From: an uncultured Caulobacterales bacterium
GTDB lineage: Bacteria > Pseudomonadota > Alphaproteobacteria > Caulobacterales > Caulobacteraceae
Direction: 5' to 3'
Length of the DNA stretch: 64,000 bases
Assembly: GCA_903840435.1 (NCBI GenBank)
Contig: CAIMFV010000028.1
Span: 36,476-100,475, forward strand
Shown: one piece after another, positions 8,020 through 16,166 of the stretch
How the letters are laid out: each line of letters begins with the position of its first letter
Numbering within the stretch: position 1 is the first letter of the stretch
Notes under the pieces: generated by a model
Seen by the model: only the letters and a program-made list of their open reading frames with translations
What the model was told of the DNA's origin: nothing
Database searches by the model: none
Translations under genes and position numbers: made by a program

Positions 8020-9579
8020 ATGTCTCTTGAAACGCCGTCCCGGCGCAAACTGCTGCAACTCTCAGGCGCCCTGTCGCTGCTTGGTCCAAGCATGGCGCCC
8101 TTCGCGCTGCAAATGGCCGCGACAGGCGCAGCGGCTGGCCTCGGGGTTGCCCCTGATTATAAGGCGTTGATCTGCGTCTTCCAGTATGGCGGCAACGATT
8201 CGAACAATACCGTGCTCGCGACCGATGCCGACAGTTGGGGGCGCTACTTCGCCGCACGCAATACGGGCCAAGACCCCATTGCCTTGATGCCGGTGGGCAC
8301 GGCGGCGACTGCCGTCGGGCAGGTCAATCCGGTCACAGGCAGGACCGTCACAAGTGCCGCTCAGCCCGAGGCCTGGGGCGGGGTCTTGCCCTTTACGCCG
8401 AAGACGGCGCAGGCGGTTCCAGCGGGCACAAAAGCGTCGTCGCGCACCTTTGCTCTGCACCCGGCGCTTTCGCCGCTTATGCCCCTATTTTCCCAAGGTC
8501 GCTTGGCGATACTTGCCAATGTCGGCACCCTGGCAGGGCCTTTGACCAAGGCGCAATATGTCGCCAAGTCCGCGCCGATCCCGAAAAATCTCTTTTCGCA
8601 TAATGACCAACAGAGCACGTGGCAGGCGGGCACTATTGAGGGGGCCGTGACCGGCTGGGGCGGCCGGTTTGGCGATCTTGTTCTCTCTGGCAATGGTGCG
8701 AACACCATCTTCACCGCCATTTCGACGTCGGGAAACGCCGTCTTCCTTTCTGGTAATCAAGTAGTTCAATACCAGTCCACCACGCGGACCTTGCCCGCCT
8801 TGGCGGTGAACGGTGTCTCTTCAAGTTCGCTGCTCGGCTCCTCAGCCGCGCCGGCAATTTTACAGTCGCTGATTTCGGATATTTCGCCTGCGAGCAACTT
8901 CTCCAGCGACTACGCGACGGTGGTGCAACGCTCTTTGAATGCGGCGACGACCCTAAACGGCGCCATGGCGGGTGTGGCGGTAAAGGGCGTGCCCGCCGTG
9001 CCAACCTATCTAAACCCAGTGACGGGAGCGACGGTGACCAATTCGCTGGCTGACCAGTTGAACACGGTTGCCCGGATCATTGCCGCAGCGCCTGGGCTCG
9101 GTATCAAGCGCCAGGTGTTTTTCGTCAGCATCGGGGGCCACGATACCCACGACGCGCAAAACACCGCCCAGCCCAACAACCTCTCCATGCTCGCCAATGC
9201 CATGGCCTATTTTGATGGCGCCATGTCGAACCTGGGTGGGATCGATATGCGCTCGGCGGTCACCCTGTTCACCGCATCGGATTTTTCCCGGACCTTCACC
9301 ACCAATGGCGATGGCACCGACCATGCCTGGGGTGGCCATCACTTTATCCTGGGTGGCGCGGTCAAGGGCGGCGACATGTACGGCCAGTATCCCACGTTGG
9401 GCGTCGATTCCGCCACCTTTACCAATCCGGACATGACTGGCAATGCGATCATCCCCACCACTTCGGTCGATCAATATGCGGCGACCCTGGGCAAGTGGTT
9501 TGGCGTGGGGACCAGCGATTTAGCGACGATTTTTCCAAACCTGCAAAGCTACGCGACCCCGATCCTCAACTTCATCTGA
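8020..9579 (+). CDS. DUF1501 family Tat-exported protein
   Basis: The protein has 519 residues from an ATG preceded by GAGGAG. The N-terminus SRRKLLQLSG followed by a hydrophobic segment is a twin-arginine-type signal, implying export of a folded, perhaps metal-bound, protein. ALICVFQYGGNDSNNT, GGHDTH and the late HAWGGHHFILGGAVKGG are DUF1501 hallmarks. The family is related to alkaline-phosphatase/sulfatase-like folds, where His and Asp of such motifs could bind metal. It starts 10 bases after the DUF1800 gene and is co-transcribed. No substrate is known. Confidence 0.88.
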   Translation: MSLETPSRRKLLQLSGALSLLGPSMAPFALQMAATGAAAGLGVAPDYKALICVFQYGGNDSNNTVLATDADSWGRYFAARNTGQDPIALMPVGTAATAVGQVNPVTGRTVTSAAQPEAWGGVLPFTPKTAQAVPAGTKASSRTFALHPALSPLMPLFSQGRLAILANVGTLAGPLTKAQYVAKSAPIPKNLFSHNDQQSTWQAGTIEGAVTGWGGRFGDLVLSGNGANTIFTAISTSGNAVFLSGNQVVQYQSTTRTLPALAVNGVSSSSLLGSSAAPAILQSLISDISPASNFSSDYATVVQRSLNAATTLNGAMAGVAVKGVPAVPTYLNPVTGATVTNSLADQLNTVARIIAAAPGLGIKRQVFFVSIGGHDTHDAQNTAQPNNLSMLANAMAYFDGAMSNLGGIDMRSAVTLFTASDFSRTFTTNGDGTDHAWGGHHFILGGAVKGGDMYGQYPTLGVDSATFTNPDMTGNAIIPTTSVDQYAATLGKWFGVGTSDLATIFPNLQSYATPILNFI

Positions 9580-9600
9580 CACCGCGCCGCGCGTCACTAA

Positions 9601-10938
9601 TTACCAGATCCGAAAGGCCCAAGGGGCAAGCTGGTCTAGGGGCATGCCGTCCAAGCGCACGGCTTGCGCAGTGTTGCTGAGATTGACCATCACATGGACA
9701 TGGTCACGCCCCTTGATCCGCTGAAAGGCAAACACCTTAGGATTGCCAGTGTCGTGGATGACGAGGTTTCCGCTCTCCATCTCACTTTCGAGTGCGGGGT
9801 GGTGGTGTTTTAGGCGGATGAGCTTTTGATAAAATTCCGTGCGCTCAAAATGCTTCCAGGCGATCGGGTCTTTGTCAAAAAAGGCCAGCCGCTTGTCGAG
9901 CACGGCCTCCTGGCCACCATAGATTAAGGGCATGCCGGGCAGGGTCGCGGCCAGAACCGCCATGGCTTCGGCGCCATCGCCATAGAGTTCCTGGTCGGTT
10001 CCGTTCCAGGCATTTTCGTCATGGTCGCTGATGAAGGTCATCCGATAGGCGCCGCGCGGATAGGTGCGCGCCGGTTTGGCGTAATAGGCCGCCAGATCGT
10101 CAGCGTCGGCCTGACCTCGGGCCACCTTGATCAACAGGTGGTAGAGACCCCAGTCATAGGTCATGTCAAAGGCCTTGGCCTGCATTTCCGGTGTATCGGC
10201 TTCGGCCAACATAAAGACCGGTTTCACACGCGAAAGCTGCTCCCGCGCCTCATTCCAAAACGCCACAGGCAGGGTCCAGGCCACATCGCAGCGAAACCCA
10301 TCAATATCAGCCGCCTTTAGCCAATAGCGCATGGCCGCGATCATGCCCTGGCGTACCTCAGGCTTGGCATAGTCGAGGCCTATGACGTCGGCCCAGACCT
10401 CTTCATGGTGATCGCTGAGATCGACATAGTGATAGCCTTCCAACGCGCCCTTGGCGTCTTTCTTGTACCAGTCAGGATGCTGGTTGACCCAGACATTGTC
10501 CCAACCCGTATGGTTGGCCACCCAGTCCAGAATGACCTTGAACCCCAATCTGTGGGCCTCGCGCACCAGATGCTGGAAGTCCGCCAGATCGCCAAACTCC
10601 GGATTGACCGCGTAATAGTCGCGAACCGCATAGGGACTGCCCAGCGTGCCTTTGCGATTTTTGACGCTGATCGGCTGGATCGGCATGATCCATAAAATAT
10701 CGACGCCCATCCGCCGCAAACGCGGCAAATGCCGCTCAAAGGCAGCAAAGGTGCCTTCGGGCGTATATTGGCGGATGTTCACCTCATAGATAGTGGCCGA
10801 CCGCGCCCAAGCCGGATGCACAACCTCGGTCGCCGAGGTCGTCAGGGGCAGGGGGGCAGAGAGGTTCCCCGCCCGCGCGCTGCAAAAGGTTGCGAAGGCG
10901 GCAAGGGTCGCGATGGTCAAGCGAAAAAAAGCAGTCAT
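9601..10938 (-). CDS. Secreted alpha-amylase-family glycoside hydrolase (GH13)
   Basis: The protein has 445 residues with a signal peptide ending CSARA near residue 23. The catalytic barrel shows YEVNIRQYTPEGTF, ILDWVANHTG, the nucleophile region GFRCDVAW, the acid/base region MLAEAD, and SDHDENAW in place of the usual NHD block. These are the four conserved GH13 regions in order. It should hydrolyse or transglycosylate alpha-glucans in the periplasm; exact specificity cannot be read. It is convergent with the DUF1501 gene, with only 21 bases between them. Confidence 0.88.
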   Translation of the reverse strand: MTAFFRLTIATLAAFATFCSARAGNLSAPLPLTTSATEVVHPAWARSATIYEVNIRQYTPEGTFAAFERHLPRLRRMGVDILWIMPIQPISVKNRKGTLGSPYAVRDYYAVNPEFGDLADFQHLVREAHRLGFKVILDWVANHTGWDNVWVNQHPDWYKKDAKGALEGYHYVDLSDHHEEVWADVIGLDYAKPEVRQGMIAAMRYWLKAADIDGFRCDVAWTLPVAFWNEAREQLSRVKPVFMLAEADTPEMQAKAFDMTYDWGLYHLLIKVARGQADADDLAAYYAKPARTYPRGAYRMTFISDHDENAWNGTDQELYGDGAEAMAVLAATLPGMPLIYGGQEAVLDKRLAFFDKDPIAWKHFERTEFYQKLIRLKHHHPALESEMESGNLVIHDTGNPKVFAFQRIKGRDHVHVMVNLSNTAQAVRLDGMPLDQLAPWAFRIW

Positions 10939-10991
10939 CGCAACAACTCCCGGGGGGCGGTGGGTTAGCCCGAAGACCGTCGTGAGGGAGG

Positions 10992-11083
10992 TGGCGGTGA
11001 CGCAGGGATTCGAACCCTGGATACCCTTTAGGGGGTATGACGATTTAGCAAACCGTTGCCTTCAGCCGCTCGGCCACGTCACC
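10992..11083 (-). tRNA. tRNA-Ser(GCT)
   Basis: The minus strand folds as a class II tRNA. A 7-bp acceptor pairs GGTGACG with CGTCACC. The anticodon arm ACGGT/ATCGT encloses TTGCTAA, with anticodon GCT at 11047-11049. A long variable arm and GGTTCGAAT T-loop follow. The CCA end is encoded (10992-10994). It decodes AGC/AGT. Confidence 0.96.
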
Positions 11084-11151
11084 TTGAAGCGTCGAGATAG
11101 CGGCTCTTAGGGCGCTTGGCAATCGCGCTTTCGCAAGCGCTTGCACAGACC

Positions 11152-12384
11152 TCAGCCGAGATGGCTTTCCGCCTCCAACTCATTCTCCCATTTGGCGACG
11201 GCGGCGGCGGCGATGGAATTGCCGAGCACATTGGTGCAGGCTCGCGCCATGTCGAGGAACTGGTCAACGCCGAGCACCAGCAAGAGCCCCGCCTCTGGAA
11301 TATGGAAGAAGGGCAGCACGGCGGCCACCACCACCAGCGAGGCGCGCGGCACGCCCGCTATGCCTTTCGAGGTGATCATCAAAATGCCACCCAAGAGCAG
11401 CTTTTGGCCCAGGTCGAGAGGGATATTGTAAAGCTGGGCGATGAAGAGGCTGGCAAAGGTCGTGTACATCATCGAGCCGCCCAGATTGAAGCTATAGCCC
11501 AAGGGCAGCACGAAGGCAGCGATGCGCGAGGACACGCCAAACCGCTCTAGACCGGCGAGCAGGCTTGGATAGGCAGCCTCTGAGCTTGCCGTCGAAAAAG
11601 CGATCAGGGCTGGACCCTTGACATGGTTGAGGAGTGACGGAAGCCGGTGCTTCAGCACCGCCCAGCCCGCACCGATCAGGACGAGCCAAAGGAGCCCCAG
11701 CGACAGATAAAAGCCGCCGACAAAGCGGGCATAGGTCAGGAGGACTTCGAGGCCGTGGGTGGCGACGCTGGCGGCGATGGCGGAAAAGACCGCAAAGGGG
11801 GCAATGACCATCACATAGTCGACGATCTTCAACATCACCTCTGCGGTTTGGTCGAGCAATTCGAGTACGCCCGCAGCACGCCCGCCGAGCGCGGATATGG
11901 CGGGCCCGGCGAACAGCGAAAACACCACGATCTGCAAGACCTCATTCTTGGCCATGGCATCGATGACGGAGGCCGGGAAGACGTGGGCCAGGAACCCCTT
12001 TAAGCTCAGGTCAGCCTTGACCGCCGTCACATCAGCCGGTGGCGGCGGCAGGTGGGCGCCTGCGCCCGGTTGCAGAAGGCTCGCCATTGCAAGGCCAATC
12101 CCTAGCGAAATAAAGCCCGCCGCCAAAAACCAGCCCATGGTTTGCAACCCGGCGCGCCCTGCGGCCTTGCCGCCGCCCATATGGGCGACGCCTGCGGTCA
12201 GCGAAGCAAAGACCAGCGGTGCGATCACCATTTTGATCAGGGTCAGGAAAACCCACGTGATCAGCCCAAGATAACCCGCCGCCTCCTCGGTGCCATGGGG
12301 CGTCAGTCCGCTGTGTAGGGCAGCGCCTACGGCCAAGCCCAAGGCCAGCGCAAGACCGATCAAAAGCGTGAAATGCCGTTTCAA
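11152..12384 (-). CDS. Dicarboxylate/amino acid:cation symporter (DAACS family)
   Basis: The protein has 410 residues with multiple membrane segments. The start is a TTG at 12384, with GAGGG about 8 bases upstream. Diagnostic motifs are the Ser-rich AFSTASSEAAYP (first re-entrant loop), SFNLGGSMMYTT, and DQFLDMARACTNVLGNSIAA in the last helices, which forms the substrate site in GltP/DctA transporters. It should import C4-dicarboxylates or acidic amino acids with protons or sodium. It stands alone, without an adjacent regulator, just downstream of the divergent receiver gene. Confidence 0.9.
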   Translation of the reverse strand: MKRHFTLLIGLALALGLAVGAALHSGLTPHGTEEAAGYLGLITWVFLTLIKMVIAPLVFASLTAGVAHMGGGKAAGRAGLQTMGWFLAAGFISLGIGLAMASLLQPGAGAHLPPPPADVTAVKADLSLKGFLAHVFPASVIDAMAKNEVLQIVVFSLFAGPAISALGGRAAGVLELLDQTAEVMLKIVDYVMVIAPFAVFSAIAASVATHGLEVLLTYARFVGGFYLSLGLLWLVLIGAGWAVLKHRLPSLLNHVKGPALIAFSTASSEAAYPSLLAGLERFGVSSRIAAFVLPLGYSFNLGGSMMYTTFASLFIAQLYNIPLDLGQKLLLGGILMITSKGIAGVPRASLVVVAAVLPFFHIPEAGLLLVLGVDQFLDMARACTNVLGNSIAAAAVAKWENELEAESHLG

Positions 12385-12539
12385 TGGGAGGCCCTCGAGA
12401 ACTTTCAGATTGAGACGATTAGGGTTGGGACCGGCTTATGGCAAGGCGCTTAAGGCGGAGCGGCGCGCGCGTCGGGTTGTCACTGCGCTAATTTGTCGCA
12501 CTTTTGTGCAGTTGCTGTTGCTGCAGCGGGTGCAAAAAA

Positions 12540-12580
12540 CGCGTATAACGAGTTTAAACGATAAATACTCGTATCACGCG
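12540..12580. promoter_or_regulatory. Long imperfect dyad upstream of receiver gene
   Basis: CGCGTATAACGAGT (12540-12553) and ACTCGTATCACGCG (12567-12580) match as inverted arms at 11 of 14 positions around an AT-rich 13-base centre. It sits 40 bases before the ATG at 12620 and could be an operator over the promoter or a leader hairpin. Confidence 0.4.
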
Positions 12581-12619
12581 TGTTTATTGCAGTCTTGAGT
12601 GCTATCTAAAGGCGAATTT

Positions 12620-13051
12620 ATGCCGAGCCCAATGCCGTCCTCACTTCAAAGCCCCGTCGATGACGCGGCGGTTGCGCCCCACCTGTGTCGCGCGCTGGTG
12701 ATTGATGCCGAAGAGCTCGTGGCGCTCGACCTTCGCCGCGTCTTATCCGCAAGCCCGCTCAACGGTACCACCTGTCGGTGTGATTGCGCCACCGGTGCCG
12801 ACGCGGCGCTCCAGCGACTTCACGCCTTCCACTATGATCTGGTGATTTTGGATATTCGCGAACTGGAAGGCCGCGACGACCTGCGCGATCAGCTAAAACG
12901 GCAGGGGTGTGCAGTCCTCTTCGCAACGGCCTTTCCCGAGCGGATCGCCGCCCTAGGTTTGCACGGCCATGAACCCGTGCTGGTGAAGCCGTTCTCCGAG
13001 GCGAGCGCCAAGGCTCAGATCGTTGCCTGCCTCGATCAGGCGAACGCCTAA
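12620..13051 (+). CDS. Stand-alone response-regulator receiver protein
   Basis: The protein has 143 residues from ATG 12620, chosen because AAAGGCG lies 6-9 bases upstream; a GTG at 12599 lacks such a site. It is a single REC domain: an acidic cluster VIDAEE, the phospho-acceptor Asp in LVILDIRE, and the invariant Lys in VLVKPF. The usual paired Asp of the first cluster is reduced to D-A-E-E. There is no output domain, so it would work by protein contact. No kinase is adjacent; it is divergent from the symporter and convergent with the EF-hand operon. Confidence 0.75.
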   Translation: MPSPMPSSLQSPVDDAAVAPHLCRALVIDAEELVALDLRRVLSASPLNGTTCRCDCATGADAALQRLHAFHYDLVILDIRELEGRDDLRDQLKRQGCAVLFATAFPERIAALGLHGHEPVLVKPFSEASAKAQIVACLDQANA

Positions 13052-13083
13052 GGGCAAACTCGCGTCGGCTTCGGCCTGTCCGC

Positions 13084-13905
13084 TTACGGCGGAGTTGTCG
13101 GCTTGAGCATCGCTTGGGGCCTGTGTTCCATGGCCTTTTTTCGGGCGAGGAACACGGCTTCAATGGGGGTCTTGGGAAGCTCGCTGAAGACAAGATACCC
13201 GCGCGCCGCGCGGTCAAGCGCTTGGAACCGACGATGGGCCGCCGCTCGCCAGTCGTCACGGGTAATGTGGTCATTCAAATTTGCTGCGGCGGACGCTACA
13301 GGTTCCGGATCGGGAAAATAGCTGAACACACCCGCGCCTTGGGGCAAGGTATCGCCAGCCTTAGCCGCTTGATTGGAGAGGGGACCGCCTTGCGGCGCGC
13401 CCGGACCGCGCCGACGACCGCTTTCGTCGTCCGGCAGGCCAAGGGACGCATCCATGCCCTCGCCCGCTCTTAGCCCGCCGACATTGGGTTGAATCTCCGG
13501 CGCGACCACCTTTTCGTAATCGGCCACTTCAAACCCATCGATCACGCCGTCATGATTGGTATCGAGCCGGTCAAAGAACCGGTCGGCATCTTTGACAAAT
13601 TCAGCTTCGGTCAAATGGCCGTCATGGGCGAGATTGGCGCCGTCGAACCAAGCCTTGGCGGCGTATGGGTCGGTCGGCCCGCCACGGAACGGTTCCCCCA
13701 TGGGACTGAAAAAAACGTTGAAGTTGACTTGGCGATGCGGGCCGCCCGCAAACTCTCCACCGCCGCGTCCGCGATCCCCGCCACGCTCGGGCCGGTCACC
13801 TCCTGCGCAGGCCGTCAGGCTGCAGGCGGCGGCTGCGACCACAGCCGCAGTGATCAGCCCCCGTAAAGCGCCGGGGCGCAAAGGCGAGCGGGCGTTCAGC
13901 GTCAT
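13084..13905 (-). CDS. EF-hand lipoprotein
   Basis: The protein has 273 residues. The signal ends at the lipobox LTAC near residue 33, then a Gly/Arg-rich linker. A canonical calcium loop, DTNHDGVIDGFE, lies near residue 115. A weaker loop, LAHDGHLTEAEF, precedes it. Later segments (HITRDDWRAAAHRRFQALD) resemble degenerate EF-hands. It should be a periplasm-facing calcium-binding protein. It starts 9 bases after the sensor kinase gene, so the three genes form one operon. A role as ligand-binding partner or target of the kinase is inference. Confidence 0.8.
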   Translation of the reverse strand: MTLNARSPLRPGALRGLITAAVVAAAACSLTACAGGDRPERGGDRGRGGGEFAGGPHRQVNFNVFFSPMGEPFRGGPTDPYAAKAWFDGANLAHDGHLTEAEFVKDADRFFDRLDTNHDGVIDGFEVADYEKVVAPEIQPNVGGLRAGEGMDASLGLPDDESGRRRGPGAPQGGPLSNQAAKAGDTLPQGAGVFSYFPDPEPVASAAANLNDHITRDDWRAAAHRRFQALDRAARGYLVFSELPKTPIEAVFLARKKAMEHRPQAMLKPTTPP

Positions 13906-13914
13906 GAGGTGATC

Positions 13915-15357
13915 CTATCCTGGAAATGTTACGCGGGCGATCAAGCCATGGGGCACGCGGTTATGCAGGCTCGCGTCACCGCCATGGGCGCGCGCCAGGG
14001 TGCGGACGGTGGCGAGGCCGAGCCCCGCACCCCCCGTTTGGCGACTACGCGACGGCTCAAGCCGCACAAAGGGCTCGAACACACGTTCCAGATCGGTGAC
14101 CGCGAGGCCCGGGCCATCGTCCTCGACTTCCAAGGTCGCGACGCCATCTATGCGCAATACACGCACGCGGGCGCGTTCGCCAAATTTCACCGCATTGACG
14201 ATCAAATTGGAAACCAGCCGTCTCAGCCCCAATGTATCGCCTTCGATCACCACGCGTTGTGATGCCGCGACCTGTACATCCATGCCGGTTTCGGCCATTT
14301 CGACCGCGACCGTCTCCACCAAGACGCTGAGATCGAGTTTCTGCCGATTGGCGGGCTGACTGGCATCGCGGACAAAGGCCAGCGCGGCGGCGATCATGGC
14401 CTCCATCTCGTCGAGTTCAGCAACGAGCTTGGGTTGTAACTCCTCCGGGGCCTGTTCGATCCGGAACCGCAGCCGCGTTAGCGGTGTTCTTAGGTCATGG
14501 GCGACCGCAGCGATCATCGAGGTCCGGTCCTGGACGTATTTTTGGATCTGCTCCTGCATCTCGTTAAAGGCTTCCGCTGCGACGCCGACCTCGCGCGGGC
14601 CTTCAATGGCAAGGGGCGGCGCGGCGGGGTTGCGTCCGAGCTGCCGCGCGGCTTCTGCAAAGGCAATGATCGGCGCCGCCAAACCCTTGGCGAACAAATA
14701 GGCGAGCGGGGCGAGCACCAGAAATGAGGTGACGAAGGCCAGCAAGACGCGCTTTCGCCAGTCCGCCGCTGGGCCAAATTCCATTACCTTGGCAACCACC
14801 CATCGATGTTCTGCGGTCTTGACTCCGACTAGGAAAGGCGCGGTCAGCATGGGTTCTAAGGGTTGACTTCCCTGCGCGATGAACGTGCCCGCACGCGGTC
14901 CAAAGGCTGAACACCTGGTCGCGGTTTGCATCCCGGGCGTGGGTCCGCCACTGGGTGCCTGCCACGCGGACCGATTATAACGCTGGGTGAGCGCGTTGGA
15001 ATCGATGCGGCGGTCAACCACCACCTGATCGTCTGGCACGTCCAGAGCGGCGGCAACGTCTGACGCCATGCGACATTCGAGGCGGCCCATCCTGCCTGTC
15101 CAATTGCTCGGCGCGGGATAATGGTCGGCCACAAAGGCCTTCAAACTATGGCCATTGTGACTTTGGACCTCGACGCCAGGGGTCTTTAAGGCCTGGGCCA
15201 CTTCTCCCGCCCGATACATTTCAAGGGGTGGGGGCGGCAGGATCAGGGCGACGGCGGTTTGGACCGCGAAGGCCGCGAACAGGCTCAACACCGTGAGCCC
15301 CATGACCTGAAAGGTCAGCGAAATCGATCGCGGCTTCCGCGACAGGCTTCTCTTCAC
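13915..15357 (-). CDS. Sensor histidine kinase (EnvZ-like layout)
   Basis: The protein has 480 residues from a GTG that overlaps the regulator stop as GTGA. Membrane segment 1 is at about 17-40, a periplasmic domain spans 41-200, and membrane segment 2 is at about 203-223. HAMP follows. The H-box MIAAVAHDLRTPL contains His287. The N-box (SNLIVNAVKFGE) and G-box (DDGPGLA, GGAGLGL) close the ATPase domain. It is paired with the OmpR-type regulator upstream. The periplasmic domain has no family I can name; co-transcription with the EF-hand lipoprotein hints at calcium or envelope state. Confidence 0.9.
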   Translation of the reverse strand: MKRSLSRKPRSISLTFQVMGLTVLSLFAAFAVQTAVALILPPPPLEMYRAGEVAQALKTPGVEVQSHNGHSLKAFVADHYPAPSNWTGRMGRLECRMASDVAAALDVPDDQVVVDRRIDSNALTQRYNRSAWQAPSGGPTPGMQTATRCSAFGPRAGTFIAQGSQPLEPMLTAPFLVGVKTAEHRWVVAKVMEFGPAADWRKRVLLAFVTSFLVLAPLAYLFAKGLAAPIIAFAEAARQLGRNPAAPPLAIEGPREVGVAAEAFNEMQEQIQKYVQDRTSMIAAVAHDLRTPLTRLRFRIEQAPEELQPKLVAELDEMEAMIAAALAFVRDASQPANRQKLDLSVLVETVAVEMAETGMDVQVAASQRVVIEGDTLGLRRLVSNLIVNAVKFGERARVRVLRIDGVATLEVEDDGPGLAVTDLERVFEPFVRLEPSRSRQTGGAGLGLATVRTLARAHGGDASLHNRVPHGLIARVTFPG

Positions 15358-16085
15358 CGACGCACCACCTTGCCGGTGAACATATAGCCCTCGTTTCTGA
15401 TCGTGCGGATCAACTCGTTGCCGCCCTCGCCATCATCCAATTTGCGGCGCAGGCGAGAAATCTGCACGTCGATGGCGCGGTCATAGGCGTCGGAGTCGGG
15501 GCCTCTGGCAAAATCAAGCAGTTGATCACGGGTGAGGATACGTTGGGGGTGCTCGACCAAGGCCCTCAGCAAGGAAAACTCGCCTGAAGAGAGATTGACC
15601 ATGACGCCGTCAGGCGAGCGCAACTCCCGGCGGACCAGATCAAGGCGCCAGCCCGAGAACTCGCACTCCGCGCTCAAGGCCGTTTCGGTGCGCGGTTCGC
15701 TGCGGCGACGCAACACCGCCTTGATGCGGGCCAAGAGTTCGCGCGGATTACACGGCTTGGGCAAATAGTCGTCGGCACCCAGCTCAAGGCCAACAATCCG
15801 GTCCGTATCATCGCCCATGGCTGAGAGAATAATGACCGGTGGGCCGTCGGCCGCGGCGAGCTTGCGACAGAGGGTCAGTCCGTCCTCTCCGGGCAGCATC
15901 ACATCGAGGACGATCAGGTCTGGACGCTTTTGCGCCAAGGCCTTTGCCAGACCAGGGCCATCCTCGGCGCAATCGACGCCAAACCCATGTCGGACTAAGA
16001 ACTCGGAAATGACGTCGCAAATTCCGGGGTCATCGTCGACCAGCAGAATTTGGGCCGTTGCGGTATCGGGGCCATGCGCGTTCAT
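15354..16085 (-). CDS. OmpR/PhoB-family response regulator
   Basis: The protein has 243 residues. The receiver has LLVDDDP, phospho-acceptor Asp61 in LIVLDVMLPGEDG, and Lys110 in DYLPKP. The C-terminal winged helix ends SRLRRKLDDGEGGNELIRTIRNEGYMF, the classic OmpR recognition helix and wing. It is a phosphorylation-controlled transcription factor. It is the first gene of the regulator-kinase-EF-hand operon, overlapping the kinase by 4 bases; its target promoter is not visible. Confidence 0.92.
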   Translation of the reverse strand: MNAHGPDTATAQILLVDDDPGICDVISEFLVRHGFGVDCAEDGPGLAKALAQKRPDLIVLDVMLPGEDGLTLCRKLAAADGPPVIILSAMGDDTDRIVGLELGADDYLPKPCNPRELLARIKAVLRRRSEPRTETALSAECEFSGWRLDLVRRELRSPDGVMVNLSSGEFSLLRALVEHPQRILTRDQLLDFARGPDSDAYDRAIDVQISRLRRKLDDGEGGNELIRTIRNEGYMFTGKVVRR

Positions 16086-16132
16086 GCCTATCCCATAGGC
16101 GCGGGAAATGGCTTTAAAATGTCACGCCTGCA

Positions 16133-16158
16133 ATACGCGCCCCGTTGGGGGCGCGTAT
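16133..16158. terminator. GC-rich hairpin after permease gene
   Basis: A perfect 11-bp stem (ATACGCGCCCC with GGGGCGCGTAT) closes a GTTG loop, 9 bases past the permease stop. It also sits in front of the regulator operon promoter. No T-run follows on the minus strand, so it may stop transcription only partially or protect the 3' end. Confidence 0.55.
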
Positions 16159-16166
16159 CGTCAAGC

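Noticed and set aside
10992..11083. tRNA-Ser as an integration site
   Set aside because: Neighbouring genes are ordinary in composition, and no duplicated 3' end of the tRNA was noticed.
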